NCBI RefSeq assembly: GCF_009925085.1
Contig: NZ_JAABNR010000001.1
Span: 248,001-312,000 of the forward strand
DNA from: Stagnihabitans tardus
GTDB lineage: Bacteria > Pseudomonadota > Alphaproteobacteria > Rhodobacterales > Rhodobacteraceae
DNA: 64,000 bases
Direction of reading: 5' to 3'
Shown here: positions 20,255 to 28,237 of the stretch, in pieces
Numbering within the stretch: the stretch's first letter is position 1
How the letters are laid out: each line of letters starts with the position of its first letter
The notes under the pieces: model-generated
The model's database searches: none
What the model saw: only the letters and a program-made list of their open reading frames with translations
What the model was told of the DNA's origin: nothing
Translations under genes and position numbers: made by a program

Positions 20255-20470
20255 CGCCCCGAGGGGGCTCCGGGGGAGGCCAAGGCCTTCGCCCCAAGCA
20301 GGGGAGCGCGAGGGGGCGGCAGCCCCCTCGCCCCCCGGAGCCCGAAGCGCCACCCCTCCCCCCAAAACCCCGCCCTCAAGCCATCCCCCCGTGGGGGTCC
20401 GGGGGAGGCCAAGGCCTCCCCAGGGCAGGGGAGCGCGAGGGGGCAGCTGCCCTCTCGCTTCGCCCCCTCG
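20255..20470. repeat. two copies of a GC-rich palindromic unit upstream of the NhaA-like gene
   Basis: A unit of about 66 bp occurs at about 20264-20330 and 20393-20458. Each copy has GGGGGAGGCCAAGGCCT (in copy 2 a perfect GGGGAGGCC-AA-GGCCTCCCC hairpin), then AGGGGAGCGCGAGGGGGC and a GC hairpin. The GGGGAGCG and GGGGGCGGCAGCCCCC submodules are shared with the repeats at 11605-11660, 50735-50785 and 58417-58470. The 340-bp gap from 20241 to 20580 holds nothing else that I recognise. Confidence 0.6.
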
Positions 20471-20580
20471 CTTCCCCCCGTTGACACCCCGCCTCGCCCG
20501 GCATCCTCTGGGGGCAAGGCGCCCGACTCGGGCGCTGCGAAGAAGGCCGAAGCGGCCCCCAACCTGACGGCGAAGGCCCC

Positions 20581-21822
20581 ATGATCCGCGTTTCTCCCCA
20601 TCTCGACCGCCTGGCCCTCGCCCTGCTCCTCGGCGCTGCCACGGCCACCCTCGCCGTCAACCTCGCCCCCGCCGCCTATTACGACGCGATCGAATACCGG
20701 CTCCTGCCCGACCTCGCGCTTTTCCCGCGCCTCACGCCCCAGACCCTCGTCACCCAGGGGCTCATGGCGCTTTTCCTCTTCGTCCTCGGCAAGGAGTTCT
20801 TCGAATCCCTGCGCCTCGAAAAGGGCATTCTCGCCGCACCGGCACAAAAGCGGCTCATCGCTCCGGCGCTCTTCGGCGCGCTCTGCCTCCCCCTGTTCCT
20901 CTGGAGCGTCACGGGCCTCCTCGGCCTCTCGGACCTGCCCGGCATCGCGGGGTGGAGCCTCTGCCTCGGCGCGGACCTGGCGCTGGCCTGGGCCTTCGGG
21001 CGCCGCATCTTCGGGCCGGGGCATCCGGCCCTGCCCCTCCTCCTCTTCCTGGCCCTCGCGCTCGACATGATCGCGGCGGGCGGCATCGCGGCCGAGCGCC
21101 TCACGCTGGCGCTCACCGCCCTCCTCCCCTCGCCCGAGGTGCCCGACAGCGCCAATCGCCTGGCCGGGGCGGCCAAGCTCCTGTGGCTTTTGCCCGCAGC
21201 CCTCGCCCCCCTGGTCTACCGCGCCCGCTTCGCCCCGACCGGCCCCAGCGAGCGCCAGCACCAGCGCGGCCAGGCCCTGGCGCCGATCCTCGTCACCGCG
21301 CTGATCACCTGGGCCTCGGTCCTGATGGCGGGCCTGCCCGCCGCCCTGGCGCTCTTGCCGCTGATCCCGCTGATCCCCCATGCCGCCCATGGCCTGGGCC
21401 TTTTTGCCGAGGCCGAGAACCGCCTTCAGGACCCGCTCAACCGGCTGGAGGCCCGGATTCTCCCGCTCTTGCCCGTGGTGGCCTTCCTCTTCGGGCTGAC
21501 GGCGGGAGGCGTCGATTTCGCGATCCTCGGCCCCGATGTGGCGCGCACGCTGGGGGCGCTGGCGCTGCGGCCGGTGGGGCTGCTGCTTGGCATCGGGCTT
21601 GGCATCGGGCTCATGGGGGCGCGCCTGCCGCCGGGTCTCCGGCTGCGCGACCTGGTGCTGGTGGCGCTTTTGCTCGCGCCGGGCCTGACCTTGCCGCTCC
21701 TGGCGCTGGATCAGGGGCTTGGCGGCGGCGGTGCCGCCGGGGGGGCGCGGGCGGGCCTCGCGCTGTCGCTCCTCTTCGGGCCCCTGGCGCTTGGCCTTGC
21801 GCGGCTGATGCGCCCGAGCTGA
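20581..21822 (+). CDS. NhaA-family Na+/H+ antiporter homologue, divergent
   Basis: A 413-residue integral membrane protein with about 11-12 hydrophobic segments. GLMALFLFVLGKEFFESLRLEKG and WSLCLGADLALAWAFGRR align with the NhaA blocks GLMAxFFxxxGLEIKRE and ATDIAFALG. The ion-binding Asp-Asp pair of NhaA helix V (IDDLGA) is replaced by ALDMIAAGG, keeping one aspartate. Transport of Na+ with the usual 2H+ stoichiometry is therefore doubtful. Long alanine/leucine-rich stretches and the Gly-rich GGGGAAGGARAG near the C-terminus are unusual. ATG at 20581 has no strong ribosome site. Confidence 0.65.
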   Translation: MIRVSPHLDRLALALLLGAATATLAVNLAPAAYYDAIEYRLLPDLALFPRLTPQTLVTQGLMALFLFVLGKEFFESLRLEKGILAAPAQKRLIAPALFGALCLPLFLWSVTGLLGLSDLPGIAGWSLCLGADLALAWAFGRRIFGPGHPALPLLLFLALALDMIAAGGIAAERLTLALTALLPSPEVPDSANRLAGAAKLLWLLPAALAPLVYRARFAPTGPSERQHQRGQALAPILVTALITWASVLMAGLPAALALLPLIPLIPHAAHGLGLFAEAENRLQDPLNRLEARILPLLPVVAFLFGLTAGGVDFAILGPDVARTLGALALRPVGLLLGIGLGIGLMGARLPPGLRLRDLVLVALLLAPGLTLPLLALDQGLGGGGAAGGARAGLALSLLFGPLALGLARLMRPS

Positions 21823-22049
21823 CGACACAAGCACGTGAACCGCTTTGTTGCGGGCCCGGGCCTTATTCCTGCCAGATTGCGCGGTATTGTATCCATTCGG
21901 GGGGAATCTCGCGATGGTGCGATTTGCCCCCCCTCCTTGACGCTCTGGCGGAAAGGATGCGTTAAGGATAATGCGCTAGGCCAGAAGGGTCGAAAGCGGC
22001 TGAGGCCGCTCCTTTCGGCGATATGGCCCTGAAAGGCGGAACGGACGGC

Positions 22050-22709
22050 ATGATCGAGTTCGAGAATGTCAGCAAGAGCTTCGCGACCAAGGCCGGTCGC
22101 AAGGTCATCCTGGACCGGGCGTCCTTTCGCGTGACGCTGGGCAATTCGCTGGGGATCCTGGCCAGGAACGGCACGGGCAAGACCACGATCATCAACATGA
22201 TGGCGGGGCTTGAGAAGCCGGATGAGGGCGTGGTCCGCCGCACCTCGCGCATCTCTTTCCCCCTGGGCTTCATGGGCGGCGTGATCCCCAAGCACACCGC
22301 CAAGGAAAACTGCCGCTACATCGCGCAGCTCTATGCGCTGGACCCCGATTATATCGAGGCCTTCTGTCGCTGGCTCTGCGGGATCGGCGCCTATTTCGAC
22401 ATGCCGGTGGGGACCTATAGCCAGGGCATGAAGTCGCGCTTCAACTTCGCGCTGATGCTGGCCCTGGAGTTCGACATCTACCTCATCGACGAGGGGATGC
22501 CGTCGTCCACCGATGTCGAGTTCAACAAGAAGGCGGGAGCGATCCTGCGCGACCGTTTGCAAAAGGCCACCGTCATCGTCGTCAGCCACCAGCCCAAGAC
22601 GCTTGAGAAATTCTGCCGCTCGGCCGCCGTGCTGAAGAACGGCCAGCTCTACCAGTTCGAAACCCTCGAAGAGGCGAAACAGCTTTATGACTATGAAGCT
22701 CAAAGTTGA
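22050..22709 (+). CDS. kpsT: capsular polysaccharide export ABC ATPase (KpsT-like)
   Basis: A 219-residue ATPase of the polysaccharide exporter class. Walker A is GILARNGTGKTT, the class-typical degenerate signature is YSQGMKSRFNFALML, and Walker B is FDIYLIDEGM; SFPLGFMGG is also characteristic of KpsT. It would energise export of a group 2-type capsule across the inner membrane. The KpsM permease partner is not adjacent. The next gene (KpsE-like) overlaps its 3' end by 23 bp. ATG 22050 gives the canonical MIEFENVSKSF; an ATG at 22023 is possible. Confidence 0.85.
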   Translation: MIEFENVSKSFATKAGRKVILDRASFRVTLGNSLGILARNGTGKTTIINMMAGLEKPDEGVVRRTSRISFPLGFMGGVIPKHTAKENCRYIAQLYALDPDYIEAFCRWLCGIGAYFDMPVGTYSQGMKSRFNFALMLALEFDIYLIDEGMPSSTDVEFNKKAGAILRDRLQKATVIVVSHQPKTLEKFCRSAAVLKNGQLYQFETLEEAKQLYDYEAQS

Positions 22710-24429
22710 CCGCTATCGCCTGAGCCCGCTGCCGGCCGAACCGGCCAGCAAGCCCCTGCCGCCGCGCCCCGTCGCGGTGCCAGTCTCGGCACAAGTCTCG
22801 GGGCCAGTCTCGGCAACGGTGGCGGCAAGCGCCGCCCCGGCCAGCGCCCCTGAACAGGCCGCCGTTGCGACGCGGCAGCCCACCGGGACGATCCCCGATG
22901 ACGCCTTCATGCCCGAGGGTGACGAGGACGGCTTCGGCAATCAAAGCTTCGTCCGCCCCGCCGCCCCCAGCGACCCCGACGCCCCCGCAGGCCCCGAGAT
23001 CGACGGCATCAGGCAAGAGGGTCTGACCGGCCGCCAGCTCCGCATCGCCCGGCGCATGGCGCAAAAGCACAACCTGCCCGCCACTTCCGATTTCGACGCC
23101 GTCAGGCTCCTGCGCCAGGCCGGCATCGACCCCTTCGGCCGCTCCGCCGTGCTGGAGCTGGTGCAGGGCGACGCCGACCCCGCGCCAGAAGCCTCCCGCG
23201 CCCTGACCGTCCCGCCCGAGGCCAACAAGCTGCCCCAGACGGTAAAGCCCGCCCCCCTGCCCTCGACCGAGGTCCGGGCCGAGGACAGCCACCTGGCCGA
23301 GGTGCGGCGCATCCAGGCCGACCTCGTCCGCCGCCGCCGCAAGCGCTATGCGCTCCTCTGGGCCAAGCTCGCGATCTTCGTCCTTCTGCCCACCATCGTC
23401 GCGGGCTGGTATTTCTTCGCCGTCGCCACGCCGATGTATACGGCGCATTCGAAATTCGTGATCCAGCAATCCACCGCCGCCTCCCAGATGGCCGGGCTCT
23501 TCTCGGGCACCTCCTTTGCCACCTCGCAGGATTCCGTCGCCGTGCAGAACTTCCTGCAATCCACCGACGCCATGCAGCGGCTGGACCAGGACAAGGGCTT
23601 CCGCGCGCATTTCTCGGACCCCAAGATCGACCCGCTGCAACGCCTGTCGCCCGAGGCGGGCAATGGCGCGGCCTATTCGCTTTACTCCAAATACGTGATC
23701 GTCAGCTATGACCCGACCGAGGGGCTGATCAACCTCGAGGTCTCTGCCGCCGACCCCAATGTCGCGGTGGAGTTCTCGACCGCGCTGATCGGCTATGCCG
23801 AAGAGCGGGTCGACCAGCTTTCGGCCAAGTTGCGCCGCGACCAGGAAAACAGCGCGAAAGAGGCTTTTGCCGATGCCACGGCCAAGCTGCAGGACGCCCA
23901 GACCAACCTCGTGAACCTGCAAACCAAGTACAAGACCCTCTCCTCCGAGGTCGAGGCCGGCCTCGTCACCAGCCAGATCGCCGCCCTCGACAGCCAGCTT
24001 CTGCAGGAACGCCTGGCCCTGGCGCAGATCCAGTCCAATGCCGAACCGAACCAGGCCCGCCTGGACCCGGTCAAGACCCGCATCGCCACGCTGGAGGCCG
24101 AGATCGCCAAGCTCCGCTCCGGCCTGACCGAGACCGAGGGCGCCGGGCCCTCGCTGGCCACCGTGCAATCCGACCTCGCCATGGCCACGGCCGAGGTCGC
24201 GACGCGGCAGATGATGCTGGCCCAGGCCACCTCTGCCATGGAAACCTCCCGGATCGAGGCGCAGCGCCAGACCCGCTACCTGGAGCTCGCGGTCCGCCCC
24301 GTCCCCCCCGACAGCGCCTCTTACCCCAAGGCGTTCGAGGATACCCTGGTCGTCATGTTGATCTTCCTGGGGCTTTACCTCATGGTCTCGATGACCGCAG
24401 CGATCCTGCGCGAACAAGTCTCGGGGTGA
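22687..24429 (+). CDS. kpsE: capsule export inner-membrane protein (KpsE/Wzc-like, PCP family)
   Basis: A 580-residue polysaccharide co-polymerase/export protein. About 220 N-terminal residues are proline- and alanine-rich and presumably cytoplasmic, a longer head than E. coli KpsE (about 380 in total). TM1 is near 222-242 (LAIFVLLPTIVAGWYFFAVA), followed by TPMYTAHSKFVIQ, a periplasmic coiled coil (about 390-530) and TM2 near 555-575. It connects the ATP-driven exporter with the outer membrane. It overlaps kpsT, and its TGA shares a base with the kdsA ATG. Confidence 0.82.
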   Translation: MTMKLKVDRYRLSPLPAEPASKPLPPRPVAVPVSAQVSGPVSATVAASAAPASAPEQAAVATRQPTGTIPDDAFMPEGDEDGFGNQSFVRPAAPSDPDAPAGPEIDGIRQEGLTGRQLRIARRMAQKHNLPATSDFDAVRLLRQAGIDPFGRSAVLELVQGDADPAPEASRALTVPPEANKLPQTVKPAPLPSTEVRAEDSHLAEVRRIQADLVRRRRKRYALLWAKLAIFVLLPTIVAGWYFFAVATPMYTAHSKFVIQQSTAASQMAGLFSGTSFATSQDSVAVQNFLQSTDAMQRLDQDKGFRAHFSDPKIDPLQRLSPEAGNGAAYSLYSKYVIVSYDPTEGLINLEVSAADPNVAVEFSTALIGYAEERVDQLSAKLRRDQENSAKEAFADATAKLQDAQTNLVNLQTKYKTLSSEVEAGLVTSQIAALDSQLLQERLALAQIQSNAEPNQARLDPVKTRIATLEAEIAKLRSGLTETEGAGPSLATVQSDLAMATAEVATRQMMLAQATSAMETSRIEAQRQTRYLELAVRPVPPDSASYPKAFEDTLVVMLIFLGLYLMVSMTAAILREQVSG

Positions 24430-25259
24430 TGATGAAAGACGTGACGATCGGCGGGCTGACCGTCGGCAACGACAGGCCGCTTTTGGTGATCGCGGGGCCC
24501 TGTCAGCTCGAAAGCCTGGACCATGCCCAGATGATCGCGGGCGTGATGGCCGAGGCCTGTGCGGCCGCGGGCGCGCAATATGTCTTCAAGGCGAGCTATG
24601 ACAAGGCCAACCGCACCTCGCTGTCGGGCAAGCGCGGTCTGGGGATCGAGGCCGGGCTGAAGGTGCTGGAGACGGTGCGCAAGACCATGCCCGTCCTGAC
24701 CGATATCCATGACGCGGCCCAGGCGGTGGAGGCCGCCCATGTGGTCGATGTCATCCAGATCCCCGCCTTTCTCTGCCGCCAGACCGACCTGCTTCTGACC
24801 GCAGGCCAGACCGGCGCCGTGGTGAATATCAAGAAGGGCCAGTTCCTTGCGCCCTGGGACATGGCCAATGTGGCCGCCAAGGTGGCCTCGACCGGCAATG
24901 AGAATATCCTTTTGACCGAGCGCGGCGCGAGCTTCGGCTATAACGCGCTGGTGGCCGACATGCGGTCTTTCCCGATCATGGCCCAGACCGGCTACCCGGT
25001 GATCATGGATGCCACCCATTCCGTCCAGGCCCCCGGCGGCCAGGGCGGCTCCTCCGGCGGCGACCGCCGCTTCGCCCCCGCCATGGCGCGGGCGGCCGTG
25101 TCCTTGGGCATCGCGGGCGTCTTCATCGAGACGCATGAAGACCCCGACCGCGCCCCCTCGGATGGGCCGAACATGATCCATCTGAAGGATATGGCCAAGC
25201 TGGTGCAGCTCTTGATGGACCTCGACCGGCTGGCCAAGGCCGATCCGGTGCGGTTGTAA
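24429..25259 (+). CDS. kdsA: 3-deoxy-8-phosphooctulonate synthase
   Basis: Condenses arabinose-5-phosphate and phosphoenolpyruvate to Kdo-8-phosphate, the precursor of Kdo in LPS and of the Kdo linker of group 2-type capsules. The 276-residue product (E. coli 284) shows IAGPCQLES, FKASYDKANRTS, DIHDAAQ, IQIPAFLCRQTDLL, MDATHSVQAPGG and SGGDRRFAP. The cysteine in IAGPCQ is the metal ligand of the metal-dependent subclass. Adjacent ATGs at 24429 and 24432 are possible. Its position in an export operon suggests Kdo supply for capsule. Confidence 0.93.
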   Translation: MMKDVTIGGLTVGNDRPLLVIAGPCQLESLDHAQMIAGVMAEACAAAGAQYVFKASYDKANRTSLSGKRGLGIEAGLKVLETVRKTMPVLTDIHDAAQAVEAAHVVDVIQIPAFLCRQTDLLLTAGQTGAVVNIKKGQFLAPWDMANVAAKVASTGNENILLTERGASFGYNALVADMRSFPIMAQTGYPVIMDATHSVQAPGGQGGSSGGDRRFAPAMARAAVSLGIAGVFIETHEDPDRAPSDGPNMIHLKDMAKLVQLLMDLDRLAKADPVRL

Positions 25260-25310
25260 GGAGGGGGCCAGCCCCCTCCACCCCCGGGATATTTCGGTCA
25301 ATGTGAAAGG
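25260..25310. repeat. GC hairpin plus CAAATA element after kdsA
   Basis: GGAGGGGGCCAGCCCCCTCC is followed by a minus-strand copy of the CAAATA element (CCCGGGATATTTCGGTCAATGTGAAAG read on plus, 25284-25309). It fills the 54-bp gap between convergent kdsA and the LprI-like gene and is probably the shared 3' end structure. Confidence 0.65.
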
Positions 25311-25313
25311 GGA

Positions 25314-26264
25314 TCAGTCCTCGATCCGCGTGGTGCGGCGGCTTCCATCCGGCGCGATGCGGGTCAGGTCGTGGTGGCAGTCCTCGCCCTCCGTGCTCCA
25401 GGCCTCGATCTCAACCAGGGCGAAGTTGCGCTCGGCGGCATAGGTGTCCGCAGAGGAACTGCAGGCGCCGCTGGAAGTCATGATGACGATCTCTCGGCGG
25501 GTCAGGTTGACTTGCGTCAGCCCGTCGATCCGGCCAAAGACCGCGTGGTCGCGGGAGAGGTCGCGCCCCTCGGGCAGCGAATAGACCCAGATCAGCGGCA
25601 CGCCGCGCTGACCTGCCCCGGCATCGGCGATCAAAGCCTCGGGGGCGCCGTCGAAATCCAGGTCTTGCAGGTCGAAGGGGCCTTCGCCGGGATAAAGACA
25701 GATGTCTTCCCCATTCTTCTCGCAGGCGCCAGAGAGGGCCCGGTCCGCCCAGGTCAGCCGCAGCGGCCGGTCCTTGGGCGGGAGATCGCGGGCCAGGGCG
25801 ATTTCCGGCGCGACCAGGACAAGGCGCGTCTCGGCCAGGGTCACCTCGAAGAGGGCCGGGCCGCGTAGGTGGCCGTCGTCGGAGGCTTCCGGCGCCCAGA
25901 GGCCCGAGACCGAGGCGCCCTCCAGCGGCGCCACCCAGCGGAATTCGGTCAGGCCAAGGTCGAACCCCGAGAGGCCGCCCAGTTCCGCGATCCGCCCACC
26001 ATAGGCCTCTCGCAGGCAGGTTGTGTCGCTGACGCAAGCGTCCCGTTCGGCCAGGAAGGCGCGCTGGCGAGGTCTTTGGCCCGGCTCCGCCGCGAGGGCC
26101 TTGCCGTAAAGCGCGGAAAGCACCCGGTCGGCCAGGGCGAGGTCGGGCGCGGCACAGATCGCAGCCTCCGGGACCGAGAGCGCGCCCGCGCAGGAAAACG
26201 CGGGCTCCCCGGCAAGCGCCGCCCCCGGCAAGGCGCAAAGCAAAAGCGGAGCCCAGGGCCTCAT
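25314..26264 (-). CDS. exported protein with LprI-like N-terminal domain
   Basis: A 316-residue protein. A signal peptide (MRPWAPLLLCALPGAALAG) precedes FSCAGALSVPEAAICAAPDL and ERDACVSDTTCLREAY, the four-cysteine pattern of the LprI/DUF1311 fold known from a lysozyme-inhibitor lipoprotein. The remaining 220 residues include DLQDLDFDGAPEALIADAG, which looks like one VCBS/FG-GAP-type calcium loop, and further cysteine pairs. The exact role is unknown; an envelope or periplasmic function is likely. ATG 26264 has AGGAG at correct distance. Confidence 0.65.
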   Translation of the reverse strand: MRPWAPLLLCALPGAALAGEPAFSCAGALSVPEAAICAAPDLALADRVLSALYGKALAAEPGQRPRQRAFLAERDACVSDTTCLREAYGGRIAELGGLSGFDLGLTEFRWVAPLEGASVSGLWAPEASDDGHLRGPALFEVTLAETRLVLVAPEIALARDLPPKDRPLRLTWADRALSGACEKNGEDICLYPGEGPFDLQDLDFDGAPEALIADAGAGQRGVPLIWVYSLPEGRDLSRDHAVFGRIDGLTQVNLTRREIVIMTSSGACSSSADTYAAERNFALVEIEAWSTEGEDCHHDLTRIAPDGSRRTTRIED

Positions 26265-26346
26265 GCTATGATCTCCTGTCAACCCGAGGCTTCCCGATCC
26301 GGGGCCCCATGTCCAGCCCCGCGCCGATATCGGGGGCCAGATGCAG

Positions 26347-26405
26347 CCCCGCCTCCCCGGTCCATGCGGGGTGGGTGGGCGGGAGCATGGACCGGGGAGG
26401 CGGGG
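26347..26405. repeat. 21-bp perfect stem with G-quadruplex loop
   Basis: Left arm 26347-26367 and right arm 26385-26405 are perfectly complementary (21 bp). The 17-nt loop (26368-26384) reads GGGGTGGGTGGGCGGGA on the plus strand: four G-tracts with one-base spacers, the most stable class of quadruplex motif. On the minus strand the loop is C-rich. It lies 83 bp upstream of the LprI-like gene and 127 bp past the BaiN-like gene stop. No following U-run is present, so it is not a simple terminator. Confidence 0.85.
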
Positions 26406-26473
26406 CGGGCCGCAAGCGCCCCGCCCAAGATCGTGACTCCGCCGTGCAAGCCCGGTTACCGAAACCTTAACGC

Positions 26474-26526
26474 AAACGGCATAACCGTTTTATATCAGCG
26501 CCTTGCACGCATTTGCACGCGTGCAA
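26474..26526. promoter_or_regulatory. palindromes AAACGG-N5-CCGTTT and TTGCACGCGTGCAA
   Basis: AAACGG-CATAA-CCGTTT (26474-26490) is followed by a direct repeat of TTGCACGC whose second copy forms the perfect 14-bp palindrome TTGCACGCGTGCAA (26513-26526). These sites are AT-richer than their surroundings and lie upstream of the LprI-like gene, at the 3' edge of the BaiN-like gene. Regulator binding is plausible but unproven. Confidence 0.4.
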
Positions 26527-26531
26527 GCGCC

Positions 26532-27704
26532 TCACAGCGCCTGCCCCGCCGCCCAGCCCGAGGACCAGGCCCATTGGAAATTATACCCCCCGAGCCAGCC
26601 CGTCACATCCACGACCTCGCCCACGAAATAAAGCCCCGGAACCCCCTTGGCCTCCATCGTGCGGGCATCGAGCGCCGCCGTATCGACGCCCCCCAGCGTC
26701 ACCTCCGCCGTCCGGTAGCCCTCCGAGCCCACCGGGGTCATCTGCCAGCCATGCAGGGCGGCCGAGATCCGCTCGACAGCGGCGTTGGAGAGGGTCGAGA
26801 TCGCAGCCTCGGGCGCAAGCCCCCCCCCGAGATGCCGCGCCAGCCGCTCGGGCATGACCCCCGCCAGCGCCGCCCCCAGGCCCTGCCGCCCATTCGCCCC
26901 CCGCGCCGCGCGCAGGACCGCAGCCACATCGACCCCCGGCAGAAGATCGACCTTCACCCCCTGCCCCTCGCGCCAATAGCTCGAGACCTGCAAGACCGCA
27001 GGCCCCGACAGCCCGCGATGGGTGAAGAGAAGCGCCTCGGGAAAGGCAGGCCCGCCCTCGGCCCGCGCCACGACCGGCAAGGAGACCCCCGACAGGGGCG
27101 CCATCCATTCCAGCTCTTGCGTGGCGAAGGTCAGGGGCACCAGCGCAGGCCGGGTCTCGGTCACGGGCAGGCCGAAGGCCTCGGCCAGCTTGTAGCCGAA
27201 GGAGGTCGCCCCCATCTTCGGGATCGACTTGCCGCCCGTGGCCACCACCAGCCTCGGCGCCGTCACATCCCCCCGGGCGGTGGCCAGGGTAAAGCCCTCG
27301 CGGACCTCACCGATGGCGCAGTCGAGCCAGAGCTCCACCCGCGCCTCGGCCATGTCGCGCAAGAGAAGCTCGACGATCTGCGTGGCCTTGCCGTCGCAAA
27401 AGAGCTGCCCCAGCGCCTTTTCGTGCCAGGTGATGCCCGCCGCATCGACCCGGGAGATGAAGTCCCAGGGCCCGAAGCGCTTCAGCGCCGAAAGCGCGAA
27501 TCGCGGGTTCTGGCCAAGAAAGCGCTCGGCGCTGACCGTCATGTTGGTGAAGTTGCACCGCCCGCCGCCCGAGATGCGAATCTTCTCTCCGGCGGATTTG
27601 GCATGGTCGATGACCAGAACGCGGCGGCCGCGCCGACCGGCCTCGATGGCGGCCATCATGCCGGCCGCGCCAGCCCCAAGGATGATTGCGTCATATGTTT
27701 TCAT
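26532..27704 (-). CDS. BaiN/HI0933-family NAD(P)/FAD-dependent oxidoreductase
   Basis: A 390-residue flavoprotein. The dinucleotide fold AIILGAGAAGMMAAIEAGRRG opens the protein; KIRISGGGRCNFTN and LVVATGGKSIPKMGATSFGYKLAEAFG are diagnostic of the HI0933 (YhiN/RdsA) family. The C-terminus carries GLYFVGEVVDVTGWLGGYNFQWAWSSG. The physiological substrate of this branch is not known. ATG 27704 matches the family start. Upstream is a 116-bp gap and then tRNA genes on the other strand. Confidence 0.88.
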   Translation of the reverse strand: MKTYDAIILGAGAAGMMAAIEAGRRGRRVLVIDHAKSAGEKIRISGGGRCNFTNMTVSAERFLGQNPRFALSALKRFGPWDFISRVDAAGITWHEKALGQLFCDGKATQIVELLLRDMAEARVELWLDCAIGEVREGFTLATARGDVTAPRLVVATGGKSIPKMGATSFGYKLAEAFGLPVTETRPALVPLTFATQELEWMAPLSGVSLPVVARAEGGPAFPEALLFTHRGLSGPAVLQVSSYWREGQGVKVDLLPGVDVAAVLRAARGANGRQGLGAALAGVMPERLARHLGGGLAPEAAISTLSNAAVERISAALHGWQMTPVGSEGYRTAEVTLGGVDTAALDARTMEAKGVPGLYFVGEVVDVTGWLGGYNFQWAWSSGWAAGQAL

Positions 27705-27820
27705 CCGGCCCTGTTAAGCCCGGCCCGGGACTTGGGCAACCGGGTAAAGAAAACGGCGCGGATTTTTCGCAGGACCCTCTTGCGGCCCCCCCGCGCTTTG
27801 GCTAAACACCCCGACACGGT

Positions 27821-27895
27821 TGGGGCGTCGCCAAGCGGTAAGGCAGCGGTTTTTGGTACCGCCATTCCTAGGTTCGATCCCTAGCGCCCCAGCCA
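27821..27895 (+). tRNA. tRNA-Gln (TTG), copy 1
   Basis: Acceptor TGGGGCG pairs with CGCCCCA, followed by discriminator G and encoded CCA. The anticodon stem GCGGT/ACCGC encloses loop TTTTGGT with anticodon TTG at 27853-27855. The T-arm is CTAGG-TTCGATC-CCTAG. All arms fold cleanly. A second copy starts 130 bp downstream. Confidence 0.97.
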
Positions 27896-28025
27896 ATCCT
27901 TCACATCACCAATGACCATCCGCCAGCAGGCGAAGTCCGCCCGCCAAAGGCCCGAAAACTCGCGCAGATTTCGCGGGCTCATGGCTTTACATCCCCCGCC
28001 CGATTGCCTAAGAGAGCCGCACGGT

Positions 28026-28100
28026 TGGGGCGTCGCCAAGCGGTAAGGCATCGGTTTTTGGTACCGACATTCCTAGGTTCGATCCCTAGCGCCCCAGCCA
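28026..28100 (+). tRNA. tRNA-Gln (TTG), copy 2
   Basis: Identical to copy 1 except in the outermost anticodon-stem pair: TCGGT/ACCGA instead of GCGGT/ACCGC, a compensated G:C to T:A change. Anticodon TTG at 28058-28060, encoded CCA. Both changes preserve pairing, so both genes appear functional. Confidence 0.97.
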
Positions 28101-28164
28101 ATCCGTCCAGCATCCCATCTTGCCAGCACAGAGGCTCCTTGCCCCTGGCGCAGGCGGTTTCCCT

Positions 28165-28178
28165 TTGACCCAGGTCAA
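28165..28178. promoter_or_regulatory. FNR/FnrL-type box
   Basis: TTGACCCAGGTCAA is a perfect dyad (TTGAC-N4-GTCAA) close to the FNR consensus TTGAT-N4-ATCAA, with the C variant seen in CRP/FNR-type sites of Rhodobacterales. It ends 59 bp before the universal stress gene start, a usual activating position. Low-oxygen induction is inferred. Confidence 0.65.
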
Positions 28179-28237
28179 GGAAACAAGGGCTTTTCCGCGC
28201 TATCCCACCATAAAGGCAACATGACAGGAGACCTCAG

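Noticed and set aside
20041-21834. 597-codon minus-strand frame opposite the NhaA-like gene
   Set aside because: Glu/Arg/Gly-rich shadow; the plus frame gives clear membrane helices and NhaA blocks.
25953-26290. Reading of the LprI-like gene from the upstream ATG at 26282
   Set aside because: The ATG at 26264 has AGGAG at correct spacing and begins a clean signal peptide.
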